From Pseudomonas bijieensis (lineage in GTDB: Bacteria; Pseudomonadota; Gammaproteobacteria; Pseudomonadales; Pseudomonadaceae), in the NCBI RefSeq assembly GCF_013347965.1, contig NZ_CP048810.1, positions 2,976,001 to 3,040,000 of the forward strand: DNA of 64,000 bases, written 5' to 3'. Shown piece by piece: positions 1 through 10,000 of this stretch (position 1 is the first letter of the stretch; each line of letters opens with the position of its first letter). Below the pieces are notes generated by a model. That model had not been told where the DNA came from and did no database searches. It worked only from the letters and a program-made list of their open reading frames with translations. Both the position numbers and the translations under genes were made by a program.

Positions 1-135
1 GCGCATGGCAATTTGTGCCACTTCGATCCCACGCCCGGCACGACGAGCAATTTCCTCGGCGTTGCGCTGAAGTACGTTGAAGGTGCCGCCACCGACGGTA
101 CCTAACCCACAGATGCCTACTTTGACCGGATTCAC
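1..135 (-). CDS. hom: homoserine dehydrogenase, N-terminal part (runs off left edge)
   Basis: Only the first 45 codons are in the window. The product makes homoserine from aspartate semialdehyde for threonine and methionine synthesis. The visible N-terminus carries the dinucleotide-binding glycine motif GICGLGTVGGGTF at residues 7-19, and the whole fragment matches pseudomonad Hom as I know it. The start is GTG at 133-135, preceded by a GGGGAG ribosome site six bases upstream. It lies downstream of xerD and dsbC on the same strand, the usual pseudomonad xerD-dsbC-hom order. The C-terminal regulatory ACT domain cannot be seen here. Confidence 0.93.
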   Translation of the reverse strand, partial: MNPVKVGICGLGTVGGGTFNVLQRNAEEIARRAGRGIEVAQIAMR

Positions 136-152
136 TCTTGACTCCCCATGAA

Positions 153-175
153 ACGGCCGACGCAAGGTCGGCCGT
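153..175. other. perfect hairpin between hom and dsbC
   Basis: A nine-base perfect stem (ACGGCCGAC / GTCGGCCGT) with a five-base loop lies 17 bases upstream of the hom start. It has no T-run in either direction, so it is not a clear terminator. It may limit read-through or affect translation between dsbC and hom; that role is a guess. Confidence 0.4.
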
Positions 176-267
176 GAAATACAGCCGCGCAGCAACGCGA
201 CTTTTTGTTTAACGGCCCGACGAAGGTTTTCGCCGAGCCGTGATCTTCAGAAGCGAATCGCCCATGA

Positions 268-999
268 TCATTTCGCGCCCAACGCCAGTTTGGCGACTTG
301 TGGCGCCGGCTGGTAGCCCGGAATCACCTGGCCGTCGGCCAAAACGATGGCCGGCGTACCGTTCACGCCAATGGACTGGCCCAAGGCGAACTGCTTGGAG
401 ACCGGGTTCTCGCACTTGGCGGCCTTGATTTCCTTGCCATCGACCATCTTGTCCATTGCCGCTTTCTTGTCCTTGGAGCACCAGACCGCCTGCAACTGCT
501 CATCGCCCGGCGAGCCCAGGCCCTGACGCGGGAACGCGACATAGCGCACTTCGATGCCGCGCTTGTTCAGCTCGGGCACTTCGGCGTGCAGTTTGTGGCA
601 ATACGGGCAGGTGGTGTCAGTGAACACCGTGATGTGGGACTTGGTTTCGCCAATCGCCGGATAAACCACGGTTTCTGCGACTGGAATGCCGTTGATCAAC
701 TTGGAAATGCCCTGGCGCTCGGTCATTTCGGTGAGATTGACCGGCTTGCCGTCCTTGAGCTCGAACAGGTTGCCCTGGACGATGTACTGACCGTCGGCGC
801 TGGCGTAGAGCACGCGGCTGCCCTTGAGCTTGACCTCATACAGGCCGGCCATGGGGCTGGCCGAAATGGTTTCGATCGGCACTTCGAGCTGAAGGTTTTC
901 CAGGCTCTTGCGGATAGCCTTGTCGGCCGCGTCGTCGGCGATGGCAAAGGTACTGGCCAACGCAATGGCGGCGGCGGTGAACATCTGGATCAAACGCAT
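268..999 (-). CDS. dsbC: thiol:disulfide interchange protein DsbC
   Basis: Periplasmic disulfide isomerase that reshuffles wrong disulfides and is kept reduced by DsbD. The 243-residue protein starts with a Sec signal peptide (cleavage probably near residue 21, after AIA). It then has the N-terminal dimerisation domain and a thioredoxin fold with the active site CPYC at 131-134 and a cis-proline loop GTPAIV near residue 217. The chosen ATG at 997-999 has AGGAG just upstream and begins exactly at the signal peptide; a longer upstream extension in frame lacks family similarity. Its neighbours are xerD upstream and hom downstream on the same strand. Confidence 0.95.
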   Translation of the reverse strand: MRLIQMFTAAAIALASTFAIADDAADKAIRKSLENLQLEVPIETISASPMAGLYEVKLKGSRVLYASADGQYIVQGNLFELKDGKPVNLTEMTERQGISKLINGIPVAETVVYPAIGETKSHITVFTDTTCPYCHKLHAEVPELNKRGIEVRYVAFPRQGLGSPGDEQLQAVWCSKDKKAAMDKMVDGKEIKAAKCENPVSKQFALGQSIGVNGTPAIVLADGQVIPGYQPAPQVAKLALGAK

Positions 1000-1160
1000 G
1001 GGGACTCCTGAGGCGAACAAATGAGACGGGAAACGCCGACCCGCAGATTCGGGTTCCAACCGCCCACTGTGCAAACCGACAAAGCCTACCACATAAGGCT
1101 CGCGTGACCGAATGCCGCTGACGCAAGACATTGGTGGCGGCTTTTCCGTGGGAGCGGGCG

Positions 1161-1250
1161 TGTGAGAACAAGGCTTGCCCTCGATGGCCGCGCCGCGGTG
1201 CAACAACGGAGCCGCGTTATCGTTCATCGCGGGCAAGCCTTGCTCCCACA
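1161..1250. repeat. REPIN (inverted pair of GTGGGAGC-type REP units)
   Basis: Two REP units in opposite orientation sit at 1161-1186 (degenerate) and 1225-1250, the latter reading CATCGCGGGCAAGCCTTG followed by CTCCCACA. The pair fills the xerD-dsbC gap. Such paired palindromes in pseudomonads are mobilised in trans by RAYT transposases (established for P. fluorescens); no RAYT gene was found here. Confidence 0.85.
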
Positions 1251-1261
1251 GGGGATTTTAT

Positions 1262-2158
1262 TCAGCCACGCGGGTGATGCCTGGCATGCAGATCCTGCAA
1301 CCGCGCCCGGGCAACGTGAGTGTAGATCTGGGTGGTGGACAGGTCGCTATGGCCGAGCAACATCTGCACCACTCGCAGGTCGGCGCCGTGGTTGAGCAGG
1401 TGCGTGGCGAAGGCGTGGCGCAAGGTGTGAGGCGAAAGGGATTTGTTGATCCCGGCCACCTTGGCCTGGTGCTTGATACGGTGCCAGAAGGTCTGACGGG
1501 TCATCTGCTCGCCGCGCAGGCTGGGAAACAGCACGTCGCTGGGACGCCCACCCAGCAATTCATGGCGGGCATCGCGCATGTAGCGCTCGACCCAGACAAT
1601 CGCTTCCTCCCCCATCGGCACCAGGCGTTCCTTGCTACCTTTGCCCATCACCCGCAGCACACCCTGGCGCAAATTGACCTGCTCCAGCGTCAAGCTGATC
1701 AACTCGGTGACACGCAGGCCGCAGGCATACAGGACTTCCAACATGGCCCGGTCGCGCTGACCGATGGCTTCGCTGAGGTCGGGCGCCGCCAGCAACGCTT
1801 CCACATCGGCTTCCGACAGGGATTTGGGCAACGGGCGCCCCAATTGCGGCATTTCCACGCGCAAGGTCGGGTCCACCGCAATCAGCTTTTCCCGCAGCAA
1901 GTAGCGATAAAACCCACGCAAACCGGAGAGAAACCGCGCGGTCGAGCGTGGTTTGTAGTCCTGCTCCAGGCGCCAGGCCAAGTGATCGAGGATCAACTCC
2001 CGGCCGGCATTGACCAGCTCCAGGTGGTTTTCCTGCAACCAGCCGTTGAACAGCGCCAGGTCGCTGCGGTAGGCATCGCGGGTGTTATCGGACAGCCCCT
2101 TCTCCAGCCACAGGGCGTCGAGAAACTGGTCTATCAGCGGATGATCGATGGCTGGCAT
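1262..2158 (-). CDS. xerD: site-specific tyrosine recombinase XerD
   Basis: Acts with XerC at dif to resolve chromosome dimers, activated by FtsK. The 298-residue length equals that of E. coli XerD. An N-terminal SAM-like core-binding domain (about 1-85) precedes the catalytic domain. That domain has the first catalytic arginine in GLRVTE (about 148), the HTLRHAFATH box (about 244-253), GHSDLSTTQIY, and the tyrosine nucleophile at 279 (YTHVAR). An in-frame extension to 2245 exists, but the family length and the N-terminal sequence MPAIDHPLI support 2158. It is first in the xerD-dsbC-hom group. Confidence 0.96.
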   Translation of the reverse strand: MPAIDHPLIDQFLDALWLEKGLSDNTRDAYRSDLALFNGWLQENHLELVNAGRELILDHLAWRLEQDYKPRSTARFLSGLRGFYRYLLREKLIAVDPTLRVEMPQLGRPLPKSLSEADVEALLAAPDLSEAIGQRDRAMLEVLYACGLRVTELISLTLEQVNLRQGVLRVMGKGSKERLVPMGEEAIVWVERYMRDARHELLGGRPSDVLFPSLRGEQMTRQTFWHRIKHQAKVAGINKSLSPHTLRHAFATHLLNHGADLRVVQMLLGHSDLSTTQIYTHVARARLQDLHARHHPRG

Positions 2159-2243
2159 AAAGACTCTTGAAGGATGCGGGCACACGGCATCGAAAGGGGA
2201 AATGAAGCCATGCAGGGTGCTCAAAGCGCAAATCGCAGGCAAC

Positions 2244-2273
2244 AAAAAAGCAGCCCGCAGGCTGCTTTTTTTT
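2244..2273 (-). terminator. Rho-independent terminator after rplS
   Basis: On the minus strand, A-run, stem GCAGCC/GGCTGC, then a T-run, 17 bases past the rplS stop. The A-run and T-run symmetry means it could also work in the other direction. Confidence 0.85.
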
Positions 2274-2289
2274 GCATCGGAAGCTGGAC

Positions 2290-2640
2290 TTAAGCCAGTT
2301 TTTCCTTGATGCGAGCTGCTTTACCGGACAGGTCACGCAGGTAGTACAGCTTGGCTTTACGCACGTCGCCGCGACGTTTCACAGCCATGCTGTCGATTTG
2401 CGGGCTGTAGGTCTGGAAAGTACGCTCTACGCCGACACCGTTGGAGATTTTACGAACGGTGAATGCACTGTTCACGCCACGGTTACGCTTGGCGATAACG
2501 ACGCCTTCGAACGCTTGCAGACGGGAACGGTCGCCTTCCTTCACTTTCACCTGAACGACAATGGTGTCGCCCGGGGCAAAGGTAGGGATTTCTTTGGTCA
2601 TCTGCTCTGCTTCGAGTGCAAGGATGATTTTGTTAGTCAT
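2290..2640 (-). CDS. rplS: 50S ribosomal protein L19
   Basis: Large-subunit protein at the interface with the 30S subunit. The 116-residue sequence is a full-length L19, with the typical [14 protein letters not shown] segment (about 23-36), the [15 protein letters not shown] core and a basic C-terminus ending IKEKLA. It is the last gene of the rpsP-rimM-trmD-rplS operon and is followed by a strong terminator. A GGAGCAC ribosome site precedes the ATG. Confidence 0.98.
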
Positions 2641-2685
2641 GCTGTGCTCCTAAGGCAAGTCGTCGGACTCACCATCGATACGTTG

Positions 2686-3438
2686 TTAACTATCGTCCCG
2701 CTCGCGGATGTATTCCTCGAGCAGCTTCTTCTCTTCTCCAGAAAGCGAGCGGCTTTCCAGAAGATCGGCGCGTCGTTCATAGGTCCGACCAAGGGACTGC
2801 TGTAAACGCCAACGCCGGATGTGCGCGTGGTTGCCACTTAGCAACACGTCGGGAACACGCTGATCCGCATACACCTCCGGTCGGGTGTAGTGCGGGCAAT
2901 CCAGCAGACCATCCGTAAAGGAATCTTCCTCAGCGGAATCTGCATGCCCTAAAGCTCCAGGCAGCAGTCGTGTAACCGCATCGATCAGGACCATCGCCGG
3001 CAGCTCGCCGCCAGACAGTACATAGTCGCCAATCGACCACTCTTCATCGACATGAGCTTCAATGAAACGCTCGTCAATGCCTTCGTAACGGCCGGCAATC
3101 AGGATCAATGCATCCGAATTCGCCAGCTCGCGTACCGCCGACTGAGTCAGCTGGCGGCCTTGGGGCGACAGGTAGATCACCTTCGCGCCCTCCCCGGCTG
3201 CGGTTCTGGCCTGAACCAGAGCGTCTTCCAGGGGCTTGATCTTCATCACCATGCCCGGACCACCGCCAAACGGGCGATCGTCCACAGTGTGATGTCGATC
3301 CGTGGTGTAGTCCCGCGGATTCCAACAAGTGAGCTGCAACAGCTCCTGTTTCACCGCGCGGCTGGTTATGCCGTACTCGCTGATGGCGGAAAACATCTCG
3401 GGAAACAATGTGATGACTTCAACGCGCAAATTAGCCAC
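2686..3438 (-). CDS. trmD: tRNA (guanine-37-N1)-methyltransferase TrmD
   Basis: Methylates G37 of tRNAs with a G at position 36, preventing frameshifting. The 250-residue protein has the SPOUT trefoil-knot signatures [21 protein letters not shown] and [14 protein letters not shown] that bind S-adenosylmethionine. I chose the GTG at 3436-3438, two bases after the rimM stop, because it gives the family's usual N-terminus [15 protein letters not shown]. An upstream in-frame ATG, with a better ribosome site inside rimM, would add a few residues. It lies in the ribosomal rpsP operon. Confidence 0.96.
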   Translation of the reverse strand: MANLRVEVITLFPEMFSAISEYGITSRAVKQELLQLTCWNPRDYTTDRHHTVDDRPFGGGPGMVMKIKPLEDALVQARTAAGEGAKVIYLSPQGRQLTQSAVRELANSDALILIAGRYEGIDERFIEAHVDEEWSIGDYVLSGGELPAMVLIDAVTRLLPGALGHADSAEEDSFTDGLLDCPHYTRPEVYADQRVPDVLLSGNHAHIRRWRLQQSLGRTYERRADLLESRSLSGEEKKLLEEYIRERDDS

Positions 3439-3440
3439 GT

Positions 3441-3977
3441 TTAGAAATCCGCATCCCATTCCACCTTCATCTCGCCTGCGGCAAGGTCGACGGCCAACAC
3501 GCATTGCTCGGTATAGGGCAACAGGCGTTCGCGATCATCCAGGCTGCCGACGCAAGGCTTGACCACCATGACATCGTTCGAACCGGTCTCGAGCAGGTGA
3601 TCGATTTTCCCGAGCAATTGCCCGAGGTGGTCGATGACCTTCAGACCCACCAGCTGGTACCAGTAGTACTCGCCGTCGGTCAGTTCAGGGAACAGGTTGC
3701 GCGGCACGCAGATCTCATAACCGGCCAGAAGACGTGCTTCTTCACGATCATCGAGACCCTTGAGCTTTGCGACCAGGAACTTGTCGTTCCCACGTCCGCT
3801 GACCAGCTCCACCTGTTTCACGCTACCTTCGCGCTTGAGCGTCCAGGTTTTGTAGTCCAACAGGTTCTTGATCGGATCAGTAAAGGAATACACCTTCACT
3901 TCGCCGCGAACGCCATGTACAGAATAGATCTTGCCGACAACGATCAAATCACCGGCATCTTTTGGCGTCGCGTTCAT
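3441..3977 (-). CDS. rimM: 16S rRNA processing protein RimM
   Basis: Assembly factor for the 30S head; it binds S19 and helps 16S rRNA maturation. The 178-residue protein has the N-terminal RimM beta-barrel ([17 protein letters not shown], about 13-29) and a C-terminal PRC-barrel domain with YYWYQLVGL and LLPYTEQCV. It sits between rpsP and trmD with very small gaps, so it is certainly co-transcribed. Confidence 0.97.
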   Translation of the reverse strand: MNATPKDAGDLIVVGKIYSVHGVRGEVKVYSFTDPIKNLLDYKTWTLKREGSVKQVELVSGRGNDKFLVAKLKGLDDREEARLLAGYEICVPRNLFPELTDGEYYWYQLVGLKVIDHLGQLLGKIDHLLETGSNDVMVVKPCVGSLDDRERLLPYTEQCVLAVDLAAGEMKVEWDADF

Positions 3978-3982
3978 ATTGC

Positions 3983-4234
3983 TCAGGCCGCAGCCTTAGC
4001 CGATTCCTTCAACAACTGAGCAACGCGCTCAGAAGGTTGTGCACCAACGCTCAGCCAGTAGGCTACGCGCTCTTGGTTCACGGACAGACGAACTTCCTGA
4101 CCACGGGCAACAGGGTTGAAGAAACCAACCTGCTCCTTGTGGGAACCGTCACGCGGGTTGCGGCTGTCGGTTACGGTCAGGTGGTAAAACGGGCGCTTTT
4201 TGGAGCCGCCAAGGGCAAGACGGATTGTTAGCAT
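3983..4234 (-). CDS. rpsP: 30S ribosomal protein S16
   Basis: Small-subunit protein that binds 16S rRNA early in assembly. The 83-residue protein begins [19 protein letters not shown], the family's hallmark N-terminus, and has the usual length. It is the first gene of the rpsP-rimM-trmD-rplS operon, and the stop is five bases from the rimM start. Confidence 0.98.
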   Translation of the reverse strand: MLTIRLALGGSKKRPFYHLTVTDSRNPRDGSHKEQVGFFNPVARGQEVRLSVNQERVAYWLSVGAQPSERVAQLLKESAKAAA

Positions 4235-4306
4235 GTGAACATCGTTCCTGTAGTCGGTGCTGCAAATCTAAATGCACAGCGGGCATAGGTGCCCGAAAGG
4301 CCGCAT

Positions 4307-4334
4307 ATTCTAAGGAATATCCGGCCTTTTGCAA
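4307..4334 (-). promoter_or_regulatory. rpsP: candidate sigma-70 promoter of the rpsP operon
   Basis: Read on the minus strand: TTGCAA (4329-4334), a 16-base spacer, then TAGAAT (4307-4312), about 70 bases before the rpsP start. The -10 lies inside an almost perfect long palindrome at 4296-4329 (arms AAAGGCCG-C-ATATTC with loop TAAG), so the same DNA could form a hairpin. Promoter activity is inferred from the boxes and position only. Confidence 0.5.
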
Positions 4335-4484
4335 ATGTCTTTTTCCGGCGCCTGGGCCGTGCGATCAAGATTTGCCATGGAGCCGTCATGAAAAACGGCA
4401 GGTCAGCTCCCGTGCAGCACGGGTTTGCTGGAGATCCCCGCATCCGTGCGGGGCAACGCCGACATGACAGCCGGCGCAGATTCT

Positions 4485-5861
4485 TTACATTTTCGGCATG
4501 CCGCCGCCGGGCAACATACCGCCCATGCCGCGCATCATCTTGGCCATCCCGCCCTTGGCGGAGAATTTCTTCATCATCTTCTGCATCTGCTTGTGTTGCT
4601 TGATCAAGCGACCGATGTCCTGCACCTGGGTGCCGGAACCCATGGCGATACGACGCTTGCGCGAACCGCTGATCAGCTCAGGGTCGCGGCGCTCGGCCGG
4701 GGTCATGGAGTTGATGATGGCTTCCATCTGCTTGAACTGCTTTTCAGCCGCGCCCTGGGCATTGCCCATCTGCGCCAGGTTCACACCACCGATGTTCGGC
4801 AGTTTGTCCATGAGCCCGCCAAGACCGCCCATGTTCTTCATTTGTTGCAGTTGGTCGCGGAAGTCCTCGAGATCGAAGCCCTTGCCCTTCTTCAGCTTCT
4901 TGGCCAGTTTGTCGGCCTTGTCCTTGTCGAGGGTCTGCTCGGCCTGCTCGATCAGGCTGAGCACGTCGCCCATGCCCAGAATCCGCGAAGCGATACGCTC
5001 AGGGTGGAACGGCTCGAGCGCTTCGCTCTTCTCGCCCATACCGATGAACTTGATCGGCTTGCCGGTGATGGCGCGCACCGACAGCGCGGCACCGCCACGG
5101 GCATCGCCGTCGACCTTGGTCAGGATCACGCCGGTCAACGGCAGTGCGTCACCGAACGCCTTGGCGGTGTTGGCCGCGTCCTGGCCGGTCATGGCATCGA
5201 CCACGAACAGGGTTTCCACCGGGTTGATCGCGGCATGCAACGCCTTGATCTCGCCCATCATCTCTTCATCGATGTGCAGGCGACCGGCGGTATCGACGAT
5301 GACCACGTCGATGAATTTCAGTTTTGCTTCTTTAATAGCCGCCTGGGCGATGTCCACCGGCTTCTGGCTCAGGTCGGACGGGAAGAACGTCACGCCGATA
5401 TCGTTGGCCAGGGTTTCCAGCTGCTTGATGGCCGCCGGACGATAGATGTCCGCGGACACCACCATCACCGACTTTTTCTTGCGCTCTTTAAGGAAGCGCG
5501 CCAGCTTGCCGGCCGTCGTGGTCTTGCCCGCGCCTTGCAGACCTGCCATCAGCACCACCGCTGGCGGTACGGCGGCGAGGTTCAGGTCTTCGTTGGCGGC
5601 GCCCATGAGGCTTTCGAGTTCGGCCTGGACGATCTTCACGAACGCCTGGCCCGGCGTCAGGCTGCGCGACACTTCGGTGCCGACGGCGCGTTCCTTGACC
5701 GAATTGACGAAGTCCTTGACCACCGGCAGGGCGACGTCGGCTTCGAGCAACGCCATGCGCACTTCGCGCAGGGTGTCTTTGATGTTGTCCTCGGTCAGTT
5801 TCGCCTTGCCGGTGACATGGCGCAGCGTCTGCGAGAGACGGTCGGTTAGGTTTTCAAACAT
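4485..5861 (-). CDS. ffh: signal recognition particle protein Ffh
   Basis: GTPase of the signal recognition particle; with 4.5S RNA it delivers nascent membrane proteins to FtsY and SecYEG. The 458-residue protein has the N domain, the G domain with P-loop GLQGAGKTT (107-115), DTAGRLH and TKVDGDARGG, and the methionine-rich M domain with the RNA-binding SGSRKRRIAMGSG segment and a Met/Gly-rich tail. The start at 5859-5861 (MFENLTDRL) matches the family; the longer in-frame extension does not. It is divergent from ypjD. Confidence 0.97.
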   Translation of the reverse strand: MFENLTDRLSQTLRHVTGKAKLTEDNIKDTLREVRMALLEADVALPVVKDFVNSVKERAVGTEVSRSLTPGQAFVKIVQAELESLMGAANEDLNLAAVPPAVVLMAGLQGAGKTTTAGKLARFLKERKKKSVMVVSADIYRPAAIKQLETLANDIGVTFFPSDLSQKPVDIAQAAIKEAKLKFIDVVIVDTAGRLHIDEEMMGEIKALHAAINPVETLFVVDAMTGQDAANTAKAFGDALPLTGVILTKVDGDARGGAALSVRAITGKPIKFIGMGEKSEALEPFHPERIASRILGMGDVLSLIEQAEQTLDKDKADKLAKKLKKGKGFDLEDFRDQLQQMKNMGGLGGLMDKLPNIGGVNLAQMGNAQGAAEKQFKQMEAIINSMTPAERRDPELISGSRKRRIAMGSGTQVQDIGRLIKQHKQMQKMMKKFSAKGGMAKMMRGMGGMLPGGGMPKM

Positions 5862-6067
5862 GCGCGATCCTTTCAGGCCCAGATGAGACCGGGATAATGG
5901 CGGCCCAGACCGTGAAAAATGTGCTCGGCGAGCCTGCGGCGTGGGCAGGTCGCGGATTATAGCGAAGAAGCGGGCGACGTACACCTTACTGTCAGTTGCG
6001 GTGGTCTTTCGTGCGGAGGGGGTTCTATGCCAAACTCAGCGCCTTTCGGGCTTGCCTAACAGGATTT

Positions 6068-6880
6068 ATGCTCCCCTTGTCACCCAGCTTGTTTGCCACG
6101 CTCGCCGCCGCTTGCCTTTATGCCGCTGCGACCCTCTATCAAGGCTCACGCCTGGCCACCGGTGCCAAGGCGAACAAACGCCTGCTGGTCACGCTTGGCG
6201 TGCTGGCGGTGCTCGGCCATGCGGCCAGCCTTTATACCCACCTGATGACGCCGATCGGCCTGGGCCTGGACTTTTTCAACGCCGCCAGCCTGATCGCCGT
6301 CGCCGTGATCGCCCTGACACTAGTGGCCTGCTCGCGCATCCCGGTGGAAAACCTGCTGGTGCTGCTGTTCCCACTGGGGCTGGCCACGGTGCTACTGGCG
6401 CAGTTCGCGCCGTCGGGTACAGTGCAGATCATTGATGAAGAGCCGGGCATCCTCGCCCACATCCTGCTGTCGATCCTGGCCTATGGCCTGTTCACCATCG
6501 CGGTGTTCCAGGCCCTGCTGCTACTGGTGCAAGACCATCAGCTCAAGAACAAGCACCCGTCCGGGCTGATCCGCAATTTCCCGCCGCTGCAAACCATGGA
6601 GAGCCTGCTGTTCGGCTTCCTCTGGGCCGGTTGGGGCTTGCTGTCACTGTCGCTGATCTCCGGCTGGTTGTTCGTCGAGAACCTGTTCGCCCAGCACCTG
6701 GTGCACAAGACCCTGCTCGCCTGCCTGGCATGGATAGTCTTCAGCGTGCTGCTGTGGGGCCGCAACCGCCTCGGCTGGCGCGGGCACAAGGCGATTCGCT
6801 GGACCCTGGCCGGCTTCTGCCTGCTGATGCTCGCGTACTTCGGCAGCAAGCTGGTCCGCGAATACATCTTGCATGTGTGA
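6068..6880 (+). CDS. ypjD: YpjD-like inner-membrane protein of the cytochrome c assembly family
   Basis: The 270-residue, strongly hydrophobic protein has about eight membrane segments and resembles the CcsA/CcmC-type cytochrome c assembly domain, as in E. coli YpjD. The start at 6068 follows AGGATTT and gives MLPLSPSLFATL, a good first membrane segment; a longer in-frame extension overlaps the ffh promoter region. It is divergent from ffh and 12 bases upstream of a CorC/HlyC-family gene, as in E. coli where ffh, ypjD and corB (yfjD) are neighbours. The physiological role is not established. The WAGWG-type tryptophan segment near residue 180 is typical of the family. Confidence 0.88.
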   Translation: MLPLSPSLFATLAAACLYAAATLYQGSRLATGAKANKRLLVTLGVLAVLGHAASLYTHLMTPIGLGLDFFNAASLIAVAVIALTLVACSRIPVENLLVLLFPLGLATVLLAQFAPSGTVQIIDEEPGILAHILLSILAYGLFTIAVFQALLLLVQDHQLKNKHPSGLIRNFPPLQTMESLLFGFLWAGWGLLSLSLISGWLFVENLFAQHLVHKTLLACLAWIVFSVLLWGRNRLGWRGHKAIRWTLAGFCLLMLAYFGSKLVREYILHV

Positions 6881-6892
6881 CGGACGGCCCTG

Positions 6893-8134
<1,242 letters not shown>

Positions 8135-8145
8135 ACACCGTCTTC

Positions 8146-8275
8146 GTGGCGAGGGGAGCTTGCTCCCGCCGGGCTGCGCAGCAGCCCCAAAGCAGCAATC
8201 CAACCCGCCTGACACACCGAGCTGTCAGGTCTCAGGGCCGCTTCGCAGCCCAGCGGGAGCAAGCTCCCTCGCCAC
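8146..8275. repeat. REPIN of the GTGGCGAG-type REP family
   Basis: Inverted REP units face each other: GTGGCGAGGGGAGCTTG from 8146, and the mirror arm GGGAGCAAGCTCCCTCGCCAC ending near 8275, each followed by a CTGCG(C/A)AGC hairpin. This is a different REP family from the GTGGGAGC type. It occupies the first part of the 377-base gap between the corB-type gene and the transporter gene; the rest (8276-8511) shows no gene and presumably holds the transporter promoter. Confidence 0.8.
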
Positions 8276-8511
8276 AGAAGCTCAGCGCACGCTTCAATAT
8301 TCTGTGCGGGCTCTCTTGTTGATTCGTTAGCCCCCCTTCCTATACTCAAGCCGCTTACCGGACCCTGCGTCTACCCTGCACTCAGCCGGTTCCGGTCCGA
8401 CCATCGGCGAAATCCGCATCAGCCCTGCGACTGTTCCTACCCGAAACAGCGAAAGGGTACCCGCCCACATCCCTGGGCGTTCGACCATAATAATTCGCTC
8501 CAACGGAGCAC

Positions 8512-9846
8512 ATGACTGTCAGGGATAACCGCATGACGACCACTACCTGCAACGAGGCTGTGCCTGTCCAGCCGACAAATTCCGCCACCCGCGTGGCGAC
8601 CGCAAGCTTCATCGGCACCGCCATCGAGTTCTACGATTTCTACGTCTATGCCACGGCGGCGGCCCTGGTGATCGGGCCGGTGTTCTTCCCGCAAACTTCT
8701 GGCACGGCACAGATGCTGTCGTCTTTCCTGACGTTCGGCATCGCCTTCCTCGCCCGGCCGCTGGGCTCGGCGCTGTTCGGCCACTTCGGCGACCGGATCG
8801 GGCGCAAGTCCACGCTGGTGGCGTCCCTGCTGCTGATGGGGGTGTGCACCACGCTCATCGGTGTGCTGCCCGGTTATGCCAGCATTGGCGCCTGGGCACC
8901 GGTCCTGCTGTGCCTGCTACGTTTCGGCCAGGGCCTGGGCTTGGGCGGTGAATGGGGCGGGGCGGCGCTGCTTGCCACCGAGAACGCGCCCAAGGGCAAG
9001 CGTGCCTGGTTCGGCATGTTCCCCCAATTGGGGCCGTCCATCGGCTTCCTGGCGGCCAATGGGCTGTTCCTGACCCTGGCCATGAGCCTGGACGATGAGC
9101 AATTCCGCTCCTGGGGCTGGCGGATTCCGTTCCTGCTCAGCGCCGTGCTGGTGATCGTCGGCCTCTATGTGCGGCTCAAACTCCATGAAACCCCGGTATT
9201 CGCCAATGCCATGGCCCGCCAGGAGCGGGTCAAGGTGCCGTTGGTCGAGCTGTTCAGCCAATACTGGGCGCCGACGCTGCTGGGCGCGGCGGCGATGGTG
9301 GTGTGTTACGCGCTGTTCTATATCTCGACGGTGTTTTCCCTGAGCTACGGCGTGTCCACCCTCGGCTACAGCCGCGAGACATTCCTGGGCCTGCTGTGCT
9401 TTGCCGTGCTGTTCATGGCCGCCGCTACCCCCCTGTCGGCCTGGGCCAGCGACCGCTACGGCCGCAAACCGATATTGATCCTCGGCGGTGTGCTGGCAAT
9501 TGCCTCGGGTTTCCTCATGGAACCCTTGCTGACCCACGGGTCGACCGGGGGCGTGGCACTGTTCCTGTGCATCGAGCTGTTCCTGATGGGTGTGACCTTT
9601 GCCCCCATGGGCGCCTTGCTCCCGGAGCTGTTTCCGACCCACGTGCGTTACACCGGCGCCTCGGCAGCCTACAACCTGGGCGGTATCGTCGGTGCCTCGG
9701 CCGCGCCGTTCTTCGCCCAGAAACTGGTGGCGATGGGCGGTTTGAGCTATGTCGGAGGCTATGTTTCAGCAGCCGCGCTGCTCAGCGTGATCGCCGTGCT
9801 GTGCCTGAAGGAGACGCGCCACAACGACTTGAACCGGGTCGCCTAG
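8512..9846 (+). CDS. MFS transporter, metabolite:H+ symporter (MHS) family
   Basis: The 444-residue integral membrane protein has 12 predicted segments. Family signatures visible are TAIEFYDFYVYATAA near residue 35, the loop motif GHFGDRIGRKS near 90, RFGQGLGLGGEWGGA near 140 and the mirrored SDRYGRKP near 315. This pattern fits the ShiA/YhjE/ProP-like MHS symporters of organic acids; the substrate cannot be told. An alternative ATG at 8533 (MTTTTCNEA) has a better ribosome site, AGGGA. It is monocistronic, followed by a hairpin at 9854-9885. Confidence 0.85.
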   Translation: MTVRDNRMTTTTCNEAVPVQPTNSATRVATASFIGTAIEFYDFYVYATAAALVIGPVFFPQTSGTAQMLSSFLTFGIAFLARPLGSALFGHFGDRIGRKSTLVASLLLMGVCTTLIGVLPGYASIGAWAPVLLCLLRFGQGLGLGGEWGGAALLATENAPKGKRAWFGMFPQLGPSIGFLAANGLFLTLAMSLDDEQFRSWGWRIPFLLSAVLVIVGLYVRLKLHETPVFANAMARQERVKVPLVELFSQYWAPTLLGAAAMVVCYALFYISTVFSLSYGVSTLGYSRETFLGLLCFAVLFMAAATPLSAWASDRYGRKPILILGGVLAIASGFLMEPLLTHGSTGGVALFLCIELFLMGVTFAPMGALLPELFPTHVRYTGASAAYNLGGIVGASAAPFFAQKLVAMGGLSYVGGYVSAAALLSVIAVLCLKETRHNDLNRVA

Positions 9847-9853
9847 GTTGAGG

Positions 9854-9885
9854 CCCGTGGCGAGCGCTGCATGCCTCGCCACGGG
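9854..9885. repeat. hairpin / single GTGGCGAG-type REP after the transporter gene
   Basis: An 11-base perfect stem, CCCGTGGCGAG with its complement CTCGCCACGGG, around a 10-base loop, seven bases past the transporter stop. The arm resembles the start of the GTGGCGAG REP family. There is no T-run, so it is at best a stability or pause element. Confidence 0.55.
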
Positions 9886-9941
9886 AAGCTGTCGCAAGCC
9901 TGAACACCCGCTAATGAAATAACCGCTAACAGTCGCTTACC

Positions 9942-9970
9942 ATTGAAACCACCCCCCACCTGCCCCATCT
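9942..9970 (+). promoter_or_regulatory. asrA: probable sigma-32 heat-shock promoter of asrA
   Basis: ATTGAAA (9942-9948), a 14-base spacer, then CCCCATCT (9963-9970). This is a near-perfect fit to the known heat-shock consensus CTTGAAA-N(11-16)-CCCCATNT. The start codon follows 30 bases downstream. A heat-shock promoter fits the product, a Lon-family protease. Confidence 0.8.
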
Positions 9971-10000
9971 AAGACCCATACCCCATTGCGCAGGTGCCCC

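Noticed and set aside
8146..8275. CRISPR-like repeats
   Set aside because: The repeated units occur as inverted pairs scattered between genes without regular spacers; they are REPINs.
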